Assembly: GCF_014851395.1 (NCBI RefSeq)
Contig: NW_024040596.1
Coordinates: 5,706,155-5,770,154, forward strand
Origin: Micropterus salmoides
Lineage: Eukaryota > Chordata > Actinopteri > Centrarchiformes > Centrarchidae
Direction: 5' to 3'
DNA length: 64,000 nt
Under the pieces are notes generated by a model. It saw nothing but the letters and a program-made list of their open reading frames with translations. It was not told where the DNA came from and ran no database searches. A program made the translations under genes and the position numbers. This document shows, one piece after another, positions 47,701 through 59,500 of the stretch; the first letter of the stretch is position 1, and the number at the start of each line of letters is the position of its first letter.

Positions 47701-50700
47701 TCACCATCTCTTCGTCGGCTCTCCTGCTCTTTGGGCGGGTCTGGGTCCTTCTGGTCCTGGCTCCCGCTGCGCTCTGTAATCTTTTTCTTCTCCTGGAAAA
47801 GTTCATGTCAGCACAGAGGGTGAGGATTTAATACCAGGCACGGCTACATACTCGAAAACTCATCATTTGATCATCTGACTGATTTTTTTCAAGCCCGCTA
47901 ATACATTTTACACCATATGCTGGATTGAGCAGATTAACACATTACAATACATGATACAAAACTCCACAATTTGAGTGGCATGAGATCTCTCACCTCTTTA
48001 TCCAGATGACGTTCACGTCCCTCCCTATTTTCCTTGTCCTGTGACCTGGAGGTGCTGGCCTTTGTCTTCGGGTCCACTTTTTCTCCTGCAAGCACTCGCT
48101 TCACCGCATCATCACTGGACATCTGCAGATCAAGTGCAGGAGAATCATTCAATTTAATTTAGCCATAATATCATTAAGTAGCATTAACTGTTAATATATT
48201 TAATAAGGAGGTTAAAGCAGCATGCAAACTTCTGCTGTGTGTCCTTAAGCAAAACACTAAAACTGTAACAGTTGAAAAGGCCTGTAGGTGTCATTGACCT
48301 CCCTGTGGAAGGGGCAAAGAAAAGGTTTCAAGAGTGCAGCACAAATTAACACTGAGGCAACAATGTAAAAGTTCTATTTACCAGTGTTAAATGTTCTTCA
48401 AAGAAAAAGATGGATACAAAAGCTTGGAAAAGAACAAATAAATATCAGAAAAGCTCAGAAAGAAATTCTAATTTTTGTGTTTCTAATTTGAATCAACAGC
48501 ATGTAGCATGTATTTGACTAGTGGCGCATTCCTTATCTGAATATATCTTACTTTCAGAGCTAAACGCATAAAAGTTGAGAAACTTGACATACCATCTCTA
48601 ATACAATCGTAATCAAGTGTCTTCAGAACAGCAAAATCAAAGCAAAAATGTTGCATAATATCTGAGATGAATTCATTTAAATTACCAAGGATTGTCTATA
48701 TGACATGATATCAAAATACTGTTTAAAGAACAACTATCCCCAAGGCACCAACTCATCTGTTTACACTCCACCTCCAGGGTTCAATTAAAACATTTCAAAG
48801 CTCTCCCAAAGGTGACTAGAAAATTTCCACAAGAGTATAATATTTTGAAGTTAAAAAAATACCACTGTGAATTTTCTTTTTATGTAGTGCCATACTACAT
48901 TTGTTCAGGATCAATGAATGAATAGGAGACATTGGAGAGTGAGTGTTTCCCAACCAGCTTTTCAGTTTGTGGATGTGTGTAATTTTGCAAAGAACACAGA
49001 CCTTGTTGAGGCAGCACTTGGCTATGGCTTGCAGCAGCTCATTGGTTTTCTCAGGCTCATGGCCGGCCACAATGCGTGCTGGCTTGGCTGCCAGGGGCTC
49101 ACCACTCACCAGCATCACGACATCTATCGCTTTCTGGAGGAAGACTATCTTAGAGTCCTTATCCTAGAAAGAAAAAAATATGCTGTGATGAGCAGGAAAG
49201 TGCACAGGAGAGATAAGAGATAGGATGTGGTTGTGAAAGCAAAGGGACTCCAATGGGAGTTATTTTCCAACACACTGTTTTGAATGATTAAACCCTTGAG
49301 ATACACATATCCTTGCAGTGTTCAACACGAATTACATGCTACAATTCTACATAGTGTGCATAGCCATGCATAGTTACTGTCCTGACACCCAATTTCTGAC
49401 TATAATTGGCCTAACAATCTCAATATGCGTTCACCCTTTAACTGATTTCCCACCTTTCATTATTAATTTCAAGTGAGAATCTTGGAAGAACAAATATCCA
49501 CCCCTCCTTTGATTTATTTCTTGCATTCTTGTATGCATGTAAATAAAACAGACCCTAGTCCAGACAAATGACCCGGCTAAGCAGTGCTTCTAGTCTATCA
49601 GTCTGCCACATCTAAGAAGCCTGCCAACTGTGTAATATAAGGACTTGTAGCTGGTGCAACCACCTGGGCCTTCTGTGTAACATCTGATAATAGGCTGGCC
49701 TATGCAGCGTTGATCCCTTTATTTATGACATTTCTATTGAGTAACCCACTCTTGCACAGGTGCTCTCCAGACAGTTTAATAAAATACATAATTGATGTTA
49801 AACATTATACAGAAAGAGAGGTAGTTAATTCAACCCAATGGAGTGCCTTTAAGATAAGAGATGAAAAGGATCAATGTAGAGGAACAACAGTGTGATCTCT
49901 AGAGATATGATGTTTTTGATCACATCTTAAAAATCCAATGCAAGTGAGTGACACACACAGTGGTATCCTGGTTACAGTGAACTATAGTTAAAGTTTCATC
50001 CCCAGCCAACAGACGTGAAATTTTGGTGTCATCTTTGGACTTAGAACTAATGCTGAAATCAGACCAAATCAGCCTACCTTAATGCAACAAATCACATTCT
50101 ATGAACACGGTTTAACATTGTTACAACTGAGAATATGGGCACTCATGTCTGAGAGGGTGTCTTGTAGACATGGCTAGCTACCATTTTAGGAATATAGTAA
50201 TGTTTTTCTTTCCTTCATGCCATCTGCCTGTCTCTTTCTGAAAAAATACATCCCTATTTTAAAGACAAAACATTTTATTTAAAAAAGATCAAATACAAGA
50301 ACTTGGTTTTTCAAATTTGTTGATTCTGCAAGCGAGCAATATGTTGCAAAAGCAAAGCGTTCAATAAATGAATGAAACATATTTAGGGGAGGTTCTCTCT
50401 CTACTCAAACCTGCACTTTTAAATCAACCTGTTACACCTTCTGGGGAAAAGCAGTTCAATTCTAAATACAACAATGACAAATGAATATTATTTAATTTAA
50501 CTTGCCCTTTGTAAGGCATTCAGCTTTGAACAGTGACATTTATCAAAGCCTAGCATCTTCCCATCAAGTATTGATTTGGGGTCAGCTCTCAAACAGCAGA
50601 CTTGAGTTCTGACACCTTGGCAGGCCCTCTCTGTCATGTCCTGCCAGATCCTCTCACTCAGTGTGTCACGCAGCGTGTAGTGTTACACGCAGACTGTTCC

Positions 50701-52877
50701 ATGTAACGCACAGGTGATCTCAAACACATGTCACGCTGCTGCTTAGGACATATACATATCCTATACACATGCAGCACATTAACAAAGACAAATTAATATG
50801 AAGGGAACACTATTAACCCGCGTATAGTGATATCAGTTTTGTGTAGGAGGAGGCCAGAGGTTACAAAAAAACAAAACAATATCCAAACACTTTAACCAGG
50901 TGTACAGTGTGTGGTCAACTTACCTTAACATTATCTGACTTCATTTCATTTTCTCCATACAGGCCTTTCATAAAACCAGTGCTCCTGATGACCTGAAATG
51001 ATTACAAATAAACACTCTGTTGTCACATACCTAAAAATTAAGAAATAAATAAAGTGGCTGATGTACATCTAGTCCTCAAATCTATTTGATGTCCCAGGAT
51101 GTAGCACTAGTGGTTCTCTAACGCAAGCTTATAGTGATAAAGTTATTTTGTCAAACATCAATTTAAACTTTAACATTGCAGCTTTTTAATCTACATGTGA
51201 ATTACTGTCGCTGTGTAGTTAATTCATGAGTGCTTTTTTGGCCCTAATAGTCCGGTTCAAGAGTTTATGGTGAAAATTCAGTTATTTGATGGCCCATTCT
51301 TGCAGTCAAACACATAATCAGAAGGACAGAGTCCCACATGTTGACAAGCTTCCCTTGATCAAATATACATGAACCTACAGTGAAATATTAGACTGCTAGA
51401 AGGCAAGTGAGAATGAGATCTTGAAACAGATTTTGCTGTGATTGACACCACGCGTCAAAAGGATTCTGTTGTAACAAGTTAGCAGTGTAACAGAAATAAA
51501 ATTCAGTTGTGGAAAGAAGAACTTTGGTGTCTGGATTTGAGTTGGTGATGGCGCATAGAGAAGATGCTTGCCTTTGAAGTGGGAAACCTGGGTTCAATTC
51601 CCACTGTGAGACATCCACCATTGTGTCCCTGAGCAACACACTTAACCCCTAGTTGCTCCAGAGGCGTGCGAGCTCTGACATGTATAGCAATTGTAAGTCG
51701 CTTTGGATAAAAGCGTCAGCTAAATGAATAAATGTAGATTAGATTTTATTCTGACGTCAAGTATTTCATATATACTATTCTAGCTATTCTCCATCACTGA
51801 GTAACAACTTTTTTCATGCCATCTAACTCATCCTGTCCCCAAGTGGTATATCACCTCTGTGTTAAACACAGATTAGATGCTTGTGATTAGTACTGACCCC
51901 GGTCTGTACCTGACAGTCTCTTCACCTGAGAGTAACAGCTGCTGTGGCTTGCTAAACTGATCCCAGCTGCCAAGGAATCAGACATTTTAGTGTAGCATCA
52001 CTTCCTTCACTAGCACCAGATCGGCTTCGAGTATATCTGTAACTTACTCATCTATGTGTTCCTCAGCTTATTTTGCAAGCAACTTTGAACAACACAAACA
52101 GATTCCAAGAACGGTAACGTTAAACACATACACAGCGATTAATTATAGCACAACGTAACCCTTAGCATTAACGTTATCAAACAGCCCAGCTACGATAAGC
52201 TGCTCAGCATCAGTGATCACAACGTGACGGGTTCGAAGAACCAGACAATATTTAGCCAAGCTAATACTAACAATAATCTCACTCTAGTTAGCTAATAGTG
52301 GACTAAACTGGTTTGTTGTCCTCATGTGGGCTCAGGTCGTGCCTAGCAACTAAACGCAGCTTTGGGTATTGCTAGCTAGCTAACTAGCTAACCCACTATG
52401 TTAACTTAATAGGAAACGTAACATGAATTGCTGGTGGACGTTAGCAACTCTTTCTTCGGTTGATGATTGACCATAATGATTTAACTGATTGACCATCCCT
52501 ATTCAGTAGTGGTTTGGGGAAAAAAAAGGTATTAACGTTACAGTGAAGTTAGTGTTAGCTAGCTAACTTATAGTTAGCGTCACTTATGTTGGTTCATGCT
52601 AACGTTGGTGATATAGCCAGTTAACTGGCTCGCTTGTATGTGTGTTTTCTGACATTAGCCTTTTCATAAATATTTGGGGGGAAGAGGCTCATTGAACTAC
52701 TTAAACAATCATCAGCTTGCTAACGTTATCGTAAATGTAGCAGATCAATCTCACCTCACTGAAGATGTCGTGTAGGTATCGAAACGGCGGCTTGCTTAGC
52801 AGTTTCTCCGTGAGAGGCGGTTTCTTTATCACTTTGCCCAGCGTGTCCTGGGTCTTTTTTACCACTGCCCCGTTCAT
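37463..52877 (-). CDS. traf3ip1: TRAF3IP1 / IFT54 (MIP-T3), 15 coding exons, 637 aa
   Basis: IFT-B complex subunit that binds microtubules/tubulin and TRAF3; needed for cilium assembly. Exons: 52755-52877, 50924-50992, 49002-49163, 47994-48122, 47364-47792, 47207-47281, 46775-46798, 46085-46160, 45601-45621, 44845-44932, 44120-44206, 43646-43818, 43328-43401, 37842-38059, 37463-37628. All join in frame with GT-AG ends; the total of 1914 nt includes the stop (human 691 aa). Exons 1-3 form the conserved N-terminal CH-like domain (PPFRYLHDIFSE, STGFMKGLY, VSGEPLAAKPARIVAGHEPE, ending CCLNK). Exon 5 is a 143-residue K/R/D/E tract. Exon 12 is acidic; the last exons form the C-terminal coiled coil (LPLGKIMDYIQEDMDAMQAE, VEPLKAELAELEQLIRDQQD). 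Exons 8 and 11 each carry RIPRPSSA. Confidence 0.97.
38664..38720. repeat. (CA)n microsatellite in traf3ip1 intron
   Basis: A GTGTGTGTA run leads directly into about 27 CA dinucleotides, inside the 5.3 kb intron between the two C-terminal exon groups. The remainder of that intron (38060-43327) shows no exon or clear mobile element. Confidence 0.97.
43914..43940. repeat. 9 bp tandem repeat, three perfect units
   Basis: GACTGGTTA is repeated three times head to tail in the intron next to the acidic exon of traf3ip1. Confidence 0.9.
44379..44458. repeat. perfect 37 bp inverted repeat with 6 bp loop (traf3ip1 intron)
   Basis: The left arm 44379-44415 and right arm 44422-44458 are exact reverse complements over 37 bp, separated by AAAGGC. 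The arms start TTTAAAAACAGAGCATTCAT. It lies in the intron between exons 10 and 11. No flanking target duplication is obvious. Confidence 0.95.
51540..51735 (+). repeat. tRNA-derived SINE with L2-type tail
   Basis: The tRNA-like head has GGTTCAATTCC at 51591-51601, a perfect pol III B box, after an A-box-like TGGCGCATAGAGAA. The body (TGTGAGACATCCACCATTGT, GAGCAACACACTTAACCCCT, GTTGCTCCAGAGGCG) leads to GTCGCTTTGGATAAAAGCGT and AAATGAATAAATGTAG. That tail matches the end of the L2 copy at 5005-5048. It sits in traf3ip1 intron 1 in the antisense direction. Confidence 0.85.
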
Positions 52878-53133
52878 GGCAGCAGTAGAAAGGAAAGCTA
52901 AACCGTTTAAGCGCAGAAGAGAGCAAGAACTAGTAGGTACAGAGAAAAACTTGGTGGCACCTCCGCTTGGTTGCTATGTCAATATTCTGCAATCCCACAG
53001 TGCATCATTAATTAAGACTGCGCATGCGCCGAGGGCTTTCGGTTGCTAAGCGCTGCGTGTGCCCATAGTAACGGCTAACAATCGTTAGACAGACAGATAG
53101 ATCAACAGATAGAGGTCATCAAAACTACAACCG
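52878..53133. promoter_or_regulatory. traf3ip1 promoter, possibly bidirectional, with RFX-like half-sites
   Basis: The 256 bp between the traf3ip1 start (minus) and the next + strand frame is GC-rich (ACTGCGCATGCGCCGAGG; an NRF1-type GCGCATGCGC lies inside). It holds GGTTGCTATGTCAAT (52969-52983), GGTTGCTAAGCG (53041-53052) and GCCCATAGTAAC (53061-53072). These resemble halves of the RFX X-box that controls ciliary genes. No complete consensus X-box is present. Confidence 0.5.
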
Positions 53134-53331
53134 ATGGGAGAAGCATCCCATTCTGCAAAAACATCCTATACATTCAAAGAAAGTCTCCTACAAATGCGTG
53201 TAGAGCAGAACTGGGATTCCACTGGTAATAAAGACACTAAACTTTCTTATGCACCTCAGATCAAGTCCCCAAGACTCCCTCCAGTCAGGGGGGAAAAGTT
53301 CATGACTGACAGGGGCCCCAAAAATAGGTAA
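53134..53331 (+). CDS. possible first coding exon of an unidentified divergent gene
   Basis: An open frame of 65 codons starts 257 bp from the traf3ip1 start, in the opposite direction (MGEASHSAKTSYTFKESLLQ at its N terminus). Near its end, AAATAG|GTAAAA offers a splice donor, so it might be an exon rather than a whole gene. I do not recognise the protein and found no convincing second exon. Chance remains quite possible for a frame of this size. Confidence 0.25.
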   Translation: MGEASHSAKTSYTFKESLLQMRVEQNWDSTGNKDTKLSYAPQIKSPRLPPVRGEKFMTDRGPKNR

Positions 53332-53939
53332 AAACGTATATAACATTATATTATTTTTTTACATTATATAAACCATCATCACTGTGTATACATATATATT
53401 TTAAATATAATAACAAAATTAATCATTTCGTCTAATCAATCGTTTTTGGCAATAAAATCCTAATTGACCAAAAAGTAAACATCCATATTGACCGACCACC
53501 TGCCTGCATCTGCATGAAATGGCCTGGTCCTGCCTTAGCACACTTAGCCTATCAGTGAGGTGCCTAGTAAACCAAAATGTGGTTTTCAAAAAAGGAAAGA
53601 GAGAAAAGAGAGAGAGAGGAAAGACAAAGGAAAGGATGTCAATCTGTAACCCAGTTTGGAAACAGTAAGTAGCTCAGCCTGCATGTAAGTTACAGACATG
53701 ATATGTTATGTTCATTTAGATTAAATTATGGCCATTAAATTACATATATAGATACAGACTTTATTATTCCAATCATGAATGGCAATTTATTTGAGAAGCC
53801 TGCACACACAGACACACAAATCTATTGTAACGTATGTAATCAGGTGGTGGTGATACAGAACTGTAGGTAATTTGGGTCAATGTTCTGTAGTGTCAGTATC
53901 ATTTATTGGTGTATGGCATAATTTATTATATACTGTATA
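53332..53939. other. intergenic stretch, nothing recognised
   Basis: AT-rich DNA with a purine-rich AGAGAGAAAAGAGAGAGAGA run near 53600; no gene recognised. Confidence 0.35.
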
Positions 53940-54520
53940 TATGCCTGCCATTGTGGGCCCAAATAGATTTTTTTGTCATGGGGCCCAAAATTACTGGCGG
54001 CACCCCTGCCTCCAGTTCAAGGCTCTTAAAATCCAAGATCAGATCCCAGAAAAGAGTCACATGTGCCAGCTAGTCCTCCTGAGACTAACAAATCCTGCAA
54101 TGTGTCACAGACATCTTTCTCAAGCCAGCACTGCTTTACAAACACCAATTAGAGTAAACCAAATGATCACTCAAAGCAAAAATACCTATTTGGAAACAAA
54201 AATAAAAAAACCTTGAATGCTATCTGGCCCTAAACAGAGGTTATGCTGTCATCAAGCAGAGGCTTGGTACTTCTTACCAAGTACAGAGCCACACCCTTGC
54301 AATTGACATCAAAAGTCTGGTTACCGAGAGAATATCCAGTATGTTAGCACTGTACAACAGGTGAGATGGAAACAGAGACACATTTTCTCCTGAAATGTGA
54401 TAAATATCCAAGCAGAAGAGACCAATATTTTGAGAATTTCATTTCCATCTATTAATTCCAGATTTCAAAGAACTTGAAGATACAGCAAACCTTGCCACCA
54501 AGTAGGCCTATGTGTGTGTC
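53940..54520 (+). pseudogene. possible degraded LINE C-terminal fragment
   Basis: Broken + strand frames include METETHFLLKCDKY and RRDQYFENF. The pattern resembles the His/Cys-bearing C-terminal segment (HFL-x-C-xx-Y) seen in fish LINE-like polyproteins. The preceding frames (HPCLQFKALKIQDQIPEKSH) may belong to it. Stops and frame changes are many and the clade cannot be named. Confidence 0.4.
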
Positions 54521-54572
54521 CCTGTGTCCCAGCCTGAGGGAGAGTGAGTGCTTCAGCCAACTGTTGCACTTA

Positions 54573-54880
54573 CAGTTTTTCTCAGTCGCTTTGTTGCATT
54601 TCTCAGATCAGAATTGAAATTCTCAAAACGAATTGTTCAGCCTCCACATCCTCTATTCACTTGTGCACATCATAAAAGCAATTTCTCATTACTTTGAGCA
54701 AGCTTTGACACATTGACACAAATGATTATGTACAATTGTCTGCTGTTTCCTACATTATCAATTGCTTATGTCATGTTGATCACAATGTATTAGACCTGTC
54801 TCAGTTGAATAGTCTTACCCCCCAAAACATCTAGGCATAAGTTCATGCATCACTACATGCAAAATGGTCAACCGTGTATA

Positions 54881-54934
<54 letters not shown>

Positions 54935-55494
54935 GACAGGAACGTCAGCCTAAGGTGTTTCCAATTGTAATTATTACCGTTGTGCTATTTACTGCTGTAA
55001 AACGGTCTTATCTTTTTCTTTTCTGTATCACAATGACATGGTCTGTCAACAAATTGCAGTTTGAACAGTAAAAGCGTAACTGTGAATCCTGTACAATCTT
55101 TTGCAATGTATAACTTTGTACAGGTGAAAGTGATATATGACGTATAGAAAATGTGCCGCCTTGTTCATTTTCAATCATTGTCATAAAAACCTAAATTGTA
55201 CATTAGAAAATCCTTACAGACTACACTGTTATATTGATAATATGACTAAACATTTTGACTATCTTGTTCGTAAACAATGACACAAGCACTTGTCATTCTG
55301 ATGGCACTGACATGTTCAATGACCTAAATATTTACTTTTGAATGATAGACTAAGGATTTTGAGCAAGGTAAGGGCTTTTGCAGGTCATCCACTCTGTTGT
55401 GCTGTTTGTAAGATCTGTTCCGAGAAATGCACTTACAGTTTTACAAATGCTGAGGATGATTCGAGAAATGTACCAAAGCGACTGAGCAAAACTA
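54573..55494. mobile_element. non-autonomous Tc1/mariner-like element with intact terminal inverted repeats
   Basis: The left end CAGTTTTTCTCAGTCGCTTT and the reverse complement of the right end, TAGTTTTGCTCAGTCGCTTT, match. Matching continues for about 38 bp (CATTTCTC and ATCA also shared). TA flanks both ends (54571-54572 and 55495-55496), as for Tc1/mariner insertion. The interior has no transposase and contains a (TA)n tract. The length is 922 bp. Confidence 0.75.
54875..54928. repeat. (TA)n microsatellite
   Basis: A run of TA dinucleotides with a few TG steps, inside the mariner-like element. Confidence 0.95.
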
Positions 55495-55643
55495 TAACTT
55501 GAATGGCCTTGATTGCATTAATTCATTTTCTTGTTATGCCATATTGAAGTGTAAACATGATTTCGCTTCAAACCTCTGCTTTGTCAACATTGTTTAACTG
55601 AAACATTCATGCCAATAAAGCACACTGAACTTGATAGATTGAT

Positions 55644-55677
<34 letters not shown>
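55644..55677. repeat. (GATA)n microsatellite
   Basis: Eight or more GATA units in a row, just upstream of the probable agr promoter region. Confidence 0.95.
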
Positions 55678-55859
55678 CACTGAAACGTTTTGGCATCAGA
55701 GAGATCAAATATTTTGAGTATGGGATAATGTGGAAAGCTGAGTAGGTCTTTTTGAGCCAGATCTCCTAAACAATGAGCATGTTTCCGTTGTCTTAATACA
55801 GGCTATAACGCACGACTTTGATATACCTGTTTGGTGAGTTTGGTGAAAAGAAAAAAATA

Positions 55860-55929
55860 CCTGACATAAAACAAGGTAGGCCAACAGACGGTGCTGCAAC
55901 AGACGCGCTTGCTGCTTCGTGCTCTCAAG
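55860..55929 (+). other. probable non-coding first exon of the anterior-gradient gene
   Basis: A good splice donor, TCTCAAG|GTAAGTCA, ends at 55929. An acceptor, GTCACTGCAG, is present at 56500 directly before the coding exon. The 5' end of this exon is not visible; the start given is only a guess. Confidence 0.4.
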
Positions 55930-56521
55930 GTAAGTCATTTACTTAATGCGACTTCAAGAGACAGAAATACTTGAATTATGTATTACATTCGCTATAAAAA
56001 TGACCACAGTGTTTTAATACTAGTAGGTGTATCGTAAAGAGAAATGTGTCGGCTATGGATAGGGATTGGTGAGATATTTTTTTTTTACATTTGTGTTTAA
56101 AGTTATAGTAATGGTACTGTGATTGTATCAGCATGCCTATTTCTTAAAAAAAAAGAATCAGAAAGCGTGCACACAAAGCTTTGTATTTTCTTTTTTTTAA
56201 GAAACACGTGATCAATATACATAACAGTAAGTAACAGTTCACATAAATTAATATAATAACATAGAAGCAGATGGCATTTTTAATAATACTGCAGATTTTA
56301 TATGAAAATTATGTTTAGGAATTCTTTTTATATACAGCCATTTGACTCTGAGCCATGTTAAGCTTGTTTGGTGAGTCAGCATTGCAGAGAAAAACATGAA
56401 CAGCAGACATCTGTAAGGGGAAAAAAATCAAATCCAATTGTCTCTCAAGTTAACATCTCACTGAATTCCACTCTAATCTAATGGCCAACTGTCACTGCAG
56501 TTCTCTCAAAAGACAGGAGTG

Positions 56522-59500
56522 ATGTTTCGCTGGGTCTTGTTTGCTTTGTTCTTTGGTATCTGTGCCAGTGCCGGAGAACAGAAAAGAAAGAAGGCAAATC
56601 CTCAGTCCTTGTCAAGAGGTGAGTGACCCTCCTTTCCTCAAGCATGCACAACTGTAGTTTCAATCTCAGCAATCATCAGCAAACAGAAGTCATAGCTGTG
56701 AGCGCTAGTTTGGGTCACTCTACACACAAATAAAGGCCTGTCTTTGAATTTTAAGTGAACCAAGCAGTGTGCCACATTCATTGTTCTTCATTGCTGTTTT
56801 GTCCTGCAGGTTGGGGGGACAGAATTAGTTGGGTCAAAAGTTATGAGGAGGGCCTGTCAAAGATGGTCGAGAGGTAAGACTCTACACCTTGATAACAGCC
56901 TTGAATTAAAAAAAAAAAATCTGTTTGGATATGAGTTTTGGCTGTGAGAAAAGAATGTAAATGGGAAAGTGTAATTTGTGCCCTTTATTTCTTTGATGTA
57001 ACTGCATCCTCAAGCTGGGGGTCTAACAGATGGCATGCATATACATTACTGTCATCTGATCACAGACTTTCTCACTTACAATACAGCTCCTCAAAATACT
57101 GCTGTCTGATTATAGATATGTTTATAACAACAACAACAATAATAATGTATTACAAAAGGATTCTTTGACAGACTTCCCAGCAACCATTTGACTAGAAAAA
57201 AATATATACATTTGTGAATCTCATACAACAATTTATATGCAGTTTGCGAGCAGGATGTATTTTCCTCTTAATGTGTCCATACGGATGATGAGGTGACGTA
57301 GAAAGGAAAGAAAAAAGAAGAAAGACTTGTTCAAGTTGGTTAAAATACTGTATAATTCATTACAACATTTGCTCTATTACTAATGGAATGCAGCACCATT
57401 AATGTAATGTGTGGATATAGAAAAGTCTGGCATGGGGACCCGTTTCTCAATGATCATGTTGCAAGACCGCGCAGACACCCATCATTGTGCTTACTGTGTT
57501 CACGAATGTGTTGAGTTGTTTCTCTGTGGTTTTGCTCTCACAGTAAGAAGCCTCTGATGGTCATCCATCATCGAGACAACTGCCCGCACAGTCAAGGTAC
57601 TGCAGTAACTCTGGTTTACTACATCTGAAAAACATTGAATATAAAAATATAGGCTTGCATATCCTCCACTGTCCTTCTAACCCAGACTTGGGCTTGGTGT
57701 CATGGGGAACACAATGGGTGTGTTCCGTAATACCTGCCAAACAGGCAATGAAAATAGGTTAGAATTACATTCATTTATCACGCAGCTGGTTTCCTGGAAG
57801 TAAGCACAATGGAAATCTCTGCTGGCGTTTCTAAACACATAAACAATAAAGACCACCTACAGGGCAAAATCTGTTTTTTTCTTTGGATTTTTGTCAGGTT
57901 TGAGGGGAAAAAAGCTGAATATTTTACAGCCTGCCTTTCAAAGTCTGAACATACCAGTACTTCATTTAATTGTGAAAACCATTATTATTCTGTTTGATTC
58001 ACAACTCAATTACAGTATTTGAGGACAATCGAAATAAGTTGGGTTTCATACATTTATAGTTTATTACATTGTGTAATCTCCGGCAATGAAACTAGGCATG
58101 AATAATCTGCTGGCCCCACCTTCAAAACTTGTTTCTAACTTGCCTGAAACCCTCTGTGTCAGTCAAATTGTACATAAATGCATGGGCAGGACTTTTATGA
58201 ACACAGTAAGTGAAGATAATTGGCCACATTTACAATTCCTGCTTGCACATGTGTCCCTGTTTGAATTATTAAAGTTGGGTTGAAACTGCATGCATTTTTG
58301 GGGAAGCATATGAATATTGAGCATATGTATAACTTTAATGATTACTTAAAAGCCAGTTTTTTTTCAATGTCAAATCTAAGATAAACAAAATTATTTCAAC
58401 AGCACTGAAGAAGGCATTTTCTGCTGACAAGTCCATCCAGAAAATGGCCAAAGAGGATTTCATCATGCTCAACTTGGTGGTGAGTCCTTTGTGAATATGT
58501 GAAGAAACCTTTTTTCACTGTAAAACAGTGTAGACATGTGGAAGCTGCGTTAAGTAGAGAAAAACACTGACCGAGTGACTGATATAAAGGGGTAATGTGA
58601 TGAGTGAGCATCTTGGTACCTTCTTCTGGTATAAGCATTTTACCAGTCTGTATGGATTTTTTTAGCACTTTGTAAATTGATATGCAAATTAGTCTACAAT
58701 CTTGAGGTGAATCATGGACAGTGTAGCAATATCAGGTATAATTAAAGGTTTAAATGATGTGCAAAGAACAATAGCATCTGTAAGCAAATTAGTACAAAAT
58801 ACGTTTTACATACTGTCTGAGTTTATGTCATGCTACTGTTTTTTTTTAATAGGAGGAAACTACGGACAAGAATCTGGCCGTTGATGGCTACTACATTCCC
58901 AGAATCCTTTTTGTTGGTAAATACTTACACCATTTATCATAATTTAGAATTCATTTAATCAATTTTCAGTCTAATAAGACAGGCAATTAAAAATATTTGA
59001 ATCGATAAGACTGGGTCAAATAGCAAAACTTAGATCATTTTGAGATATTCAAATCTCTCACAGTATATTTTATGTATTTTTAACAGAATAAGGATTCCAG
59101 TATAAGAGATTCATTGCATTCACATGGCGCTGATGAGAAGGAAAGAGATAAGGGCTAACAGACTCCGTAGTTTTGCATATTAATGGTGGAGTGGGAGGTG
59201 AAACTAGGACTTTTCACTCAGTCCCAAATAACCACTAGTCCTAAATAACCAGATTTCACCACATGATGTCTCACTGAAACTGACACCTGTCATCTGTTTT
59301 TTTCCTCTTTCCTCTACCTTCCCACACTTTCTCTCTTTTACTTTGACATTCACTGTTCTCTCCCTCCTTGTCAATTCATATTTTCATTCCTAGTTGCTTA
59401 TAATGAGTGTCAGAAAAACACGAGCAGTTAACAAAATGAACAGCACAAGAGTTATTACAATCAGATAATGCTGATCCCTCTCCTCAATTTATGTGTGTGA

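Noticed and set aside
47341..47831. Long + strand frames rich in Ser, Leu, Phe and Val over 47341-47831, and an Arg/Thr-rich minus frame at 47351-47806
   Set aside because: They are antisense or off-frame shadows of the charged traf3ip1 exon; the repeats come from GA/CT-biased DNA.
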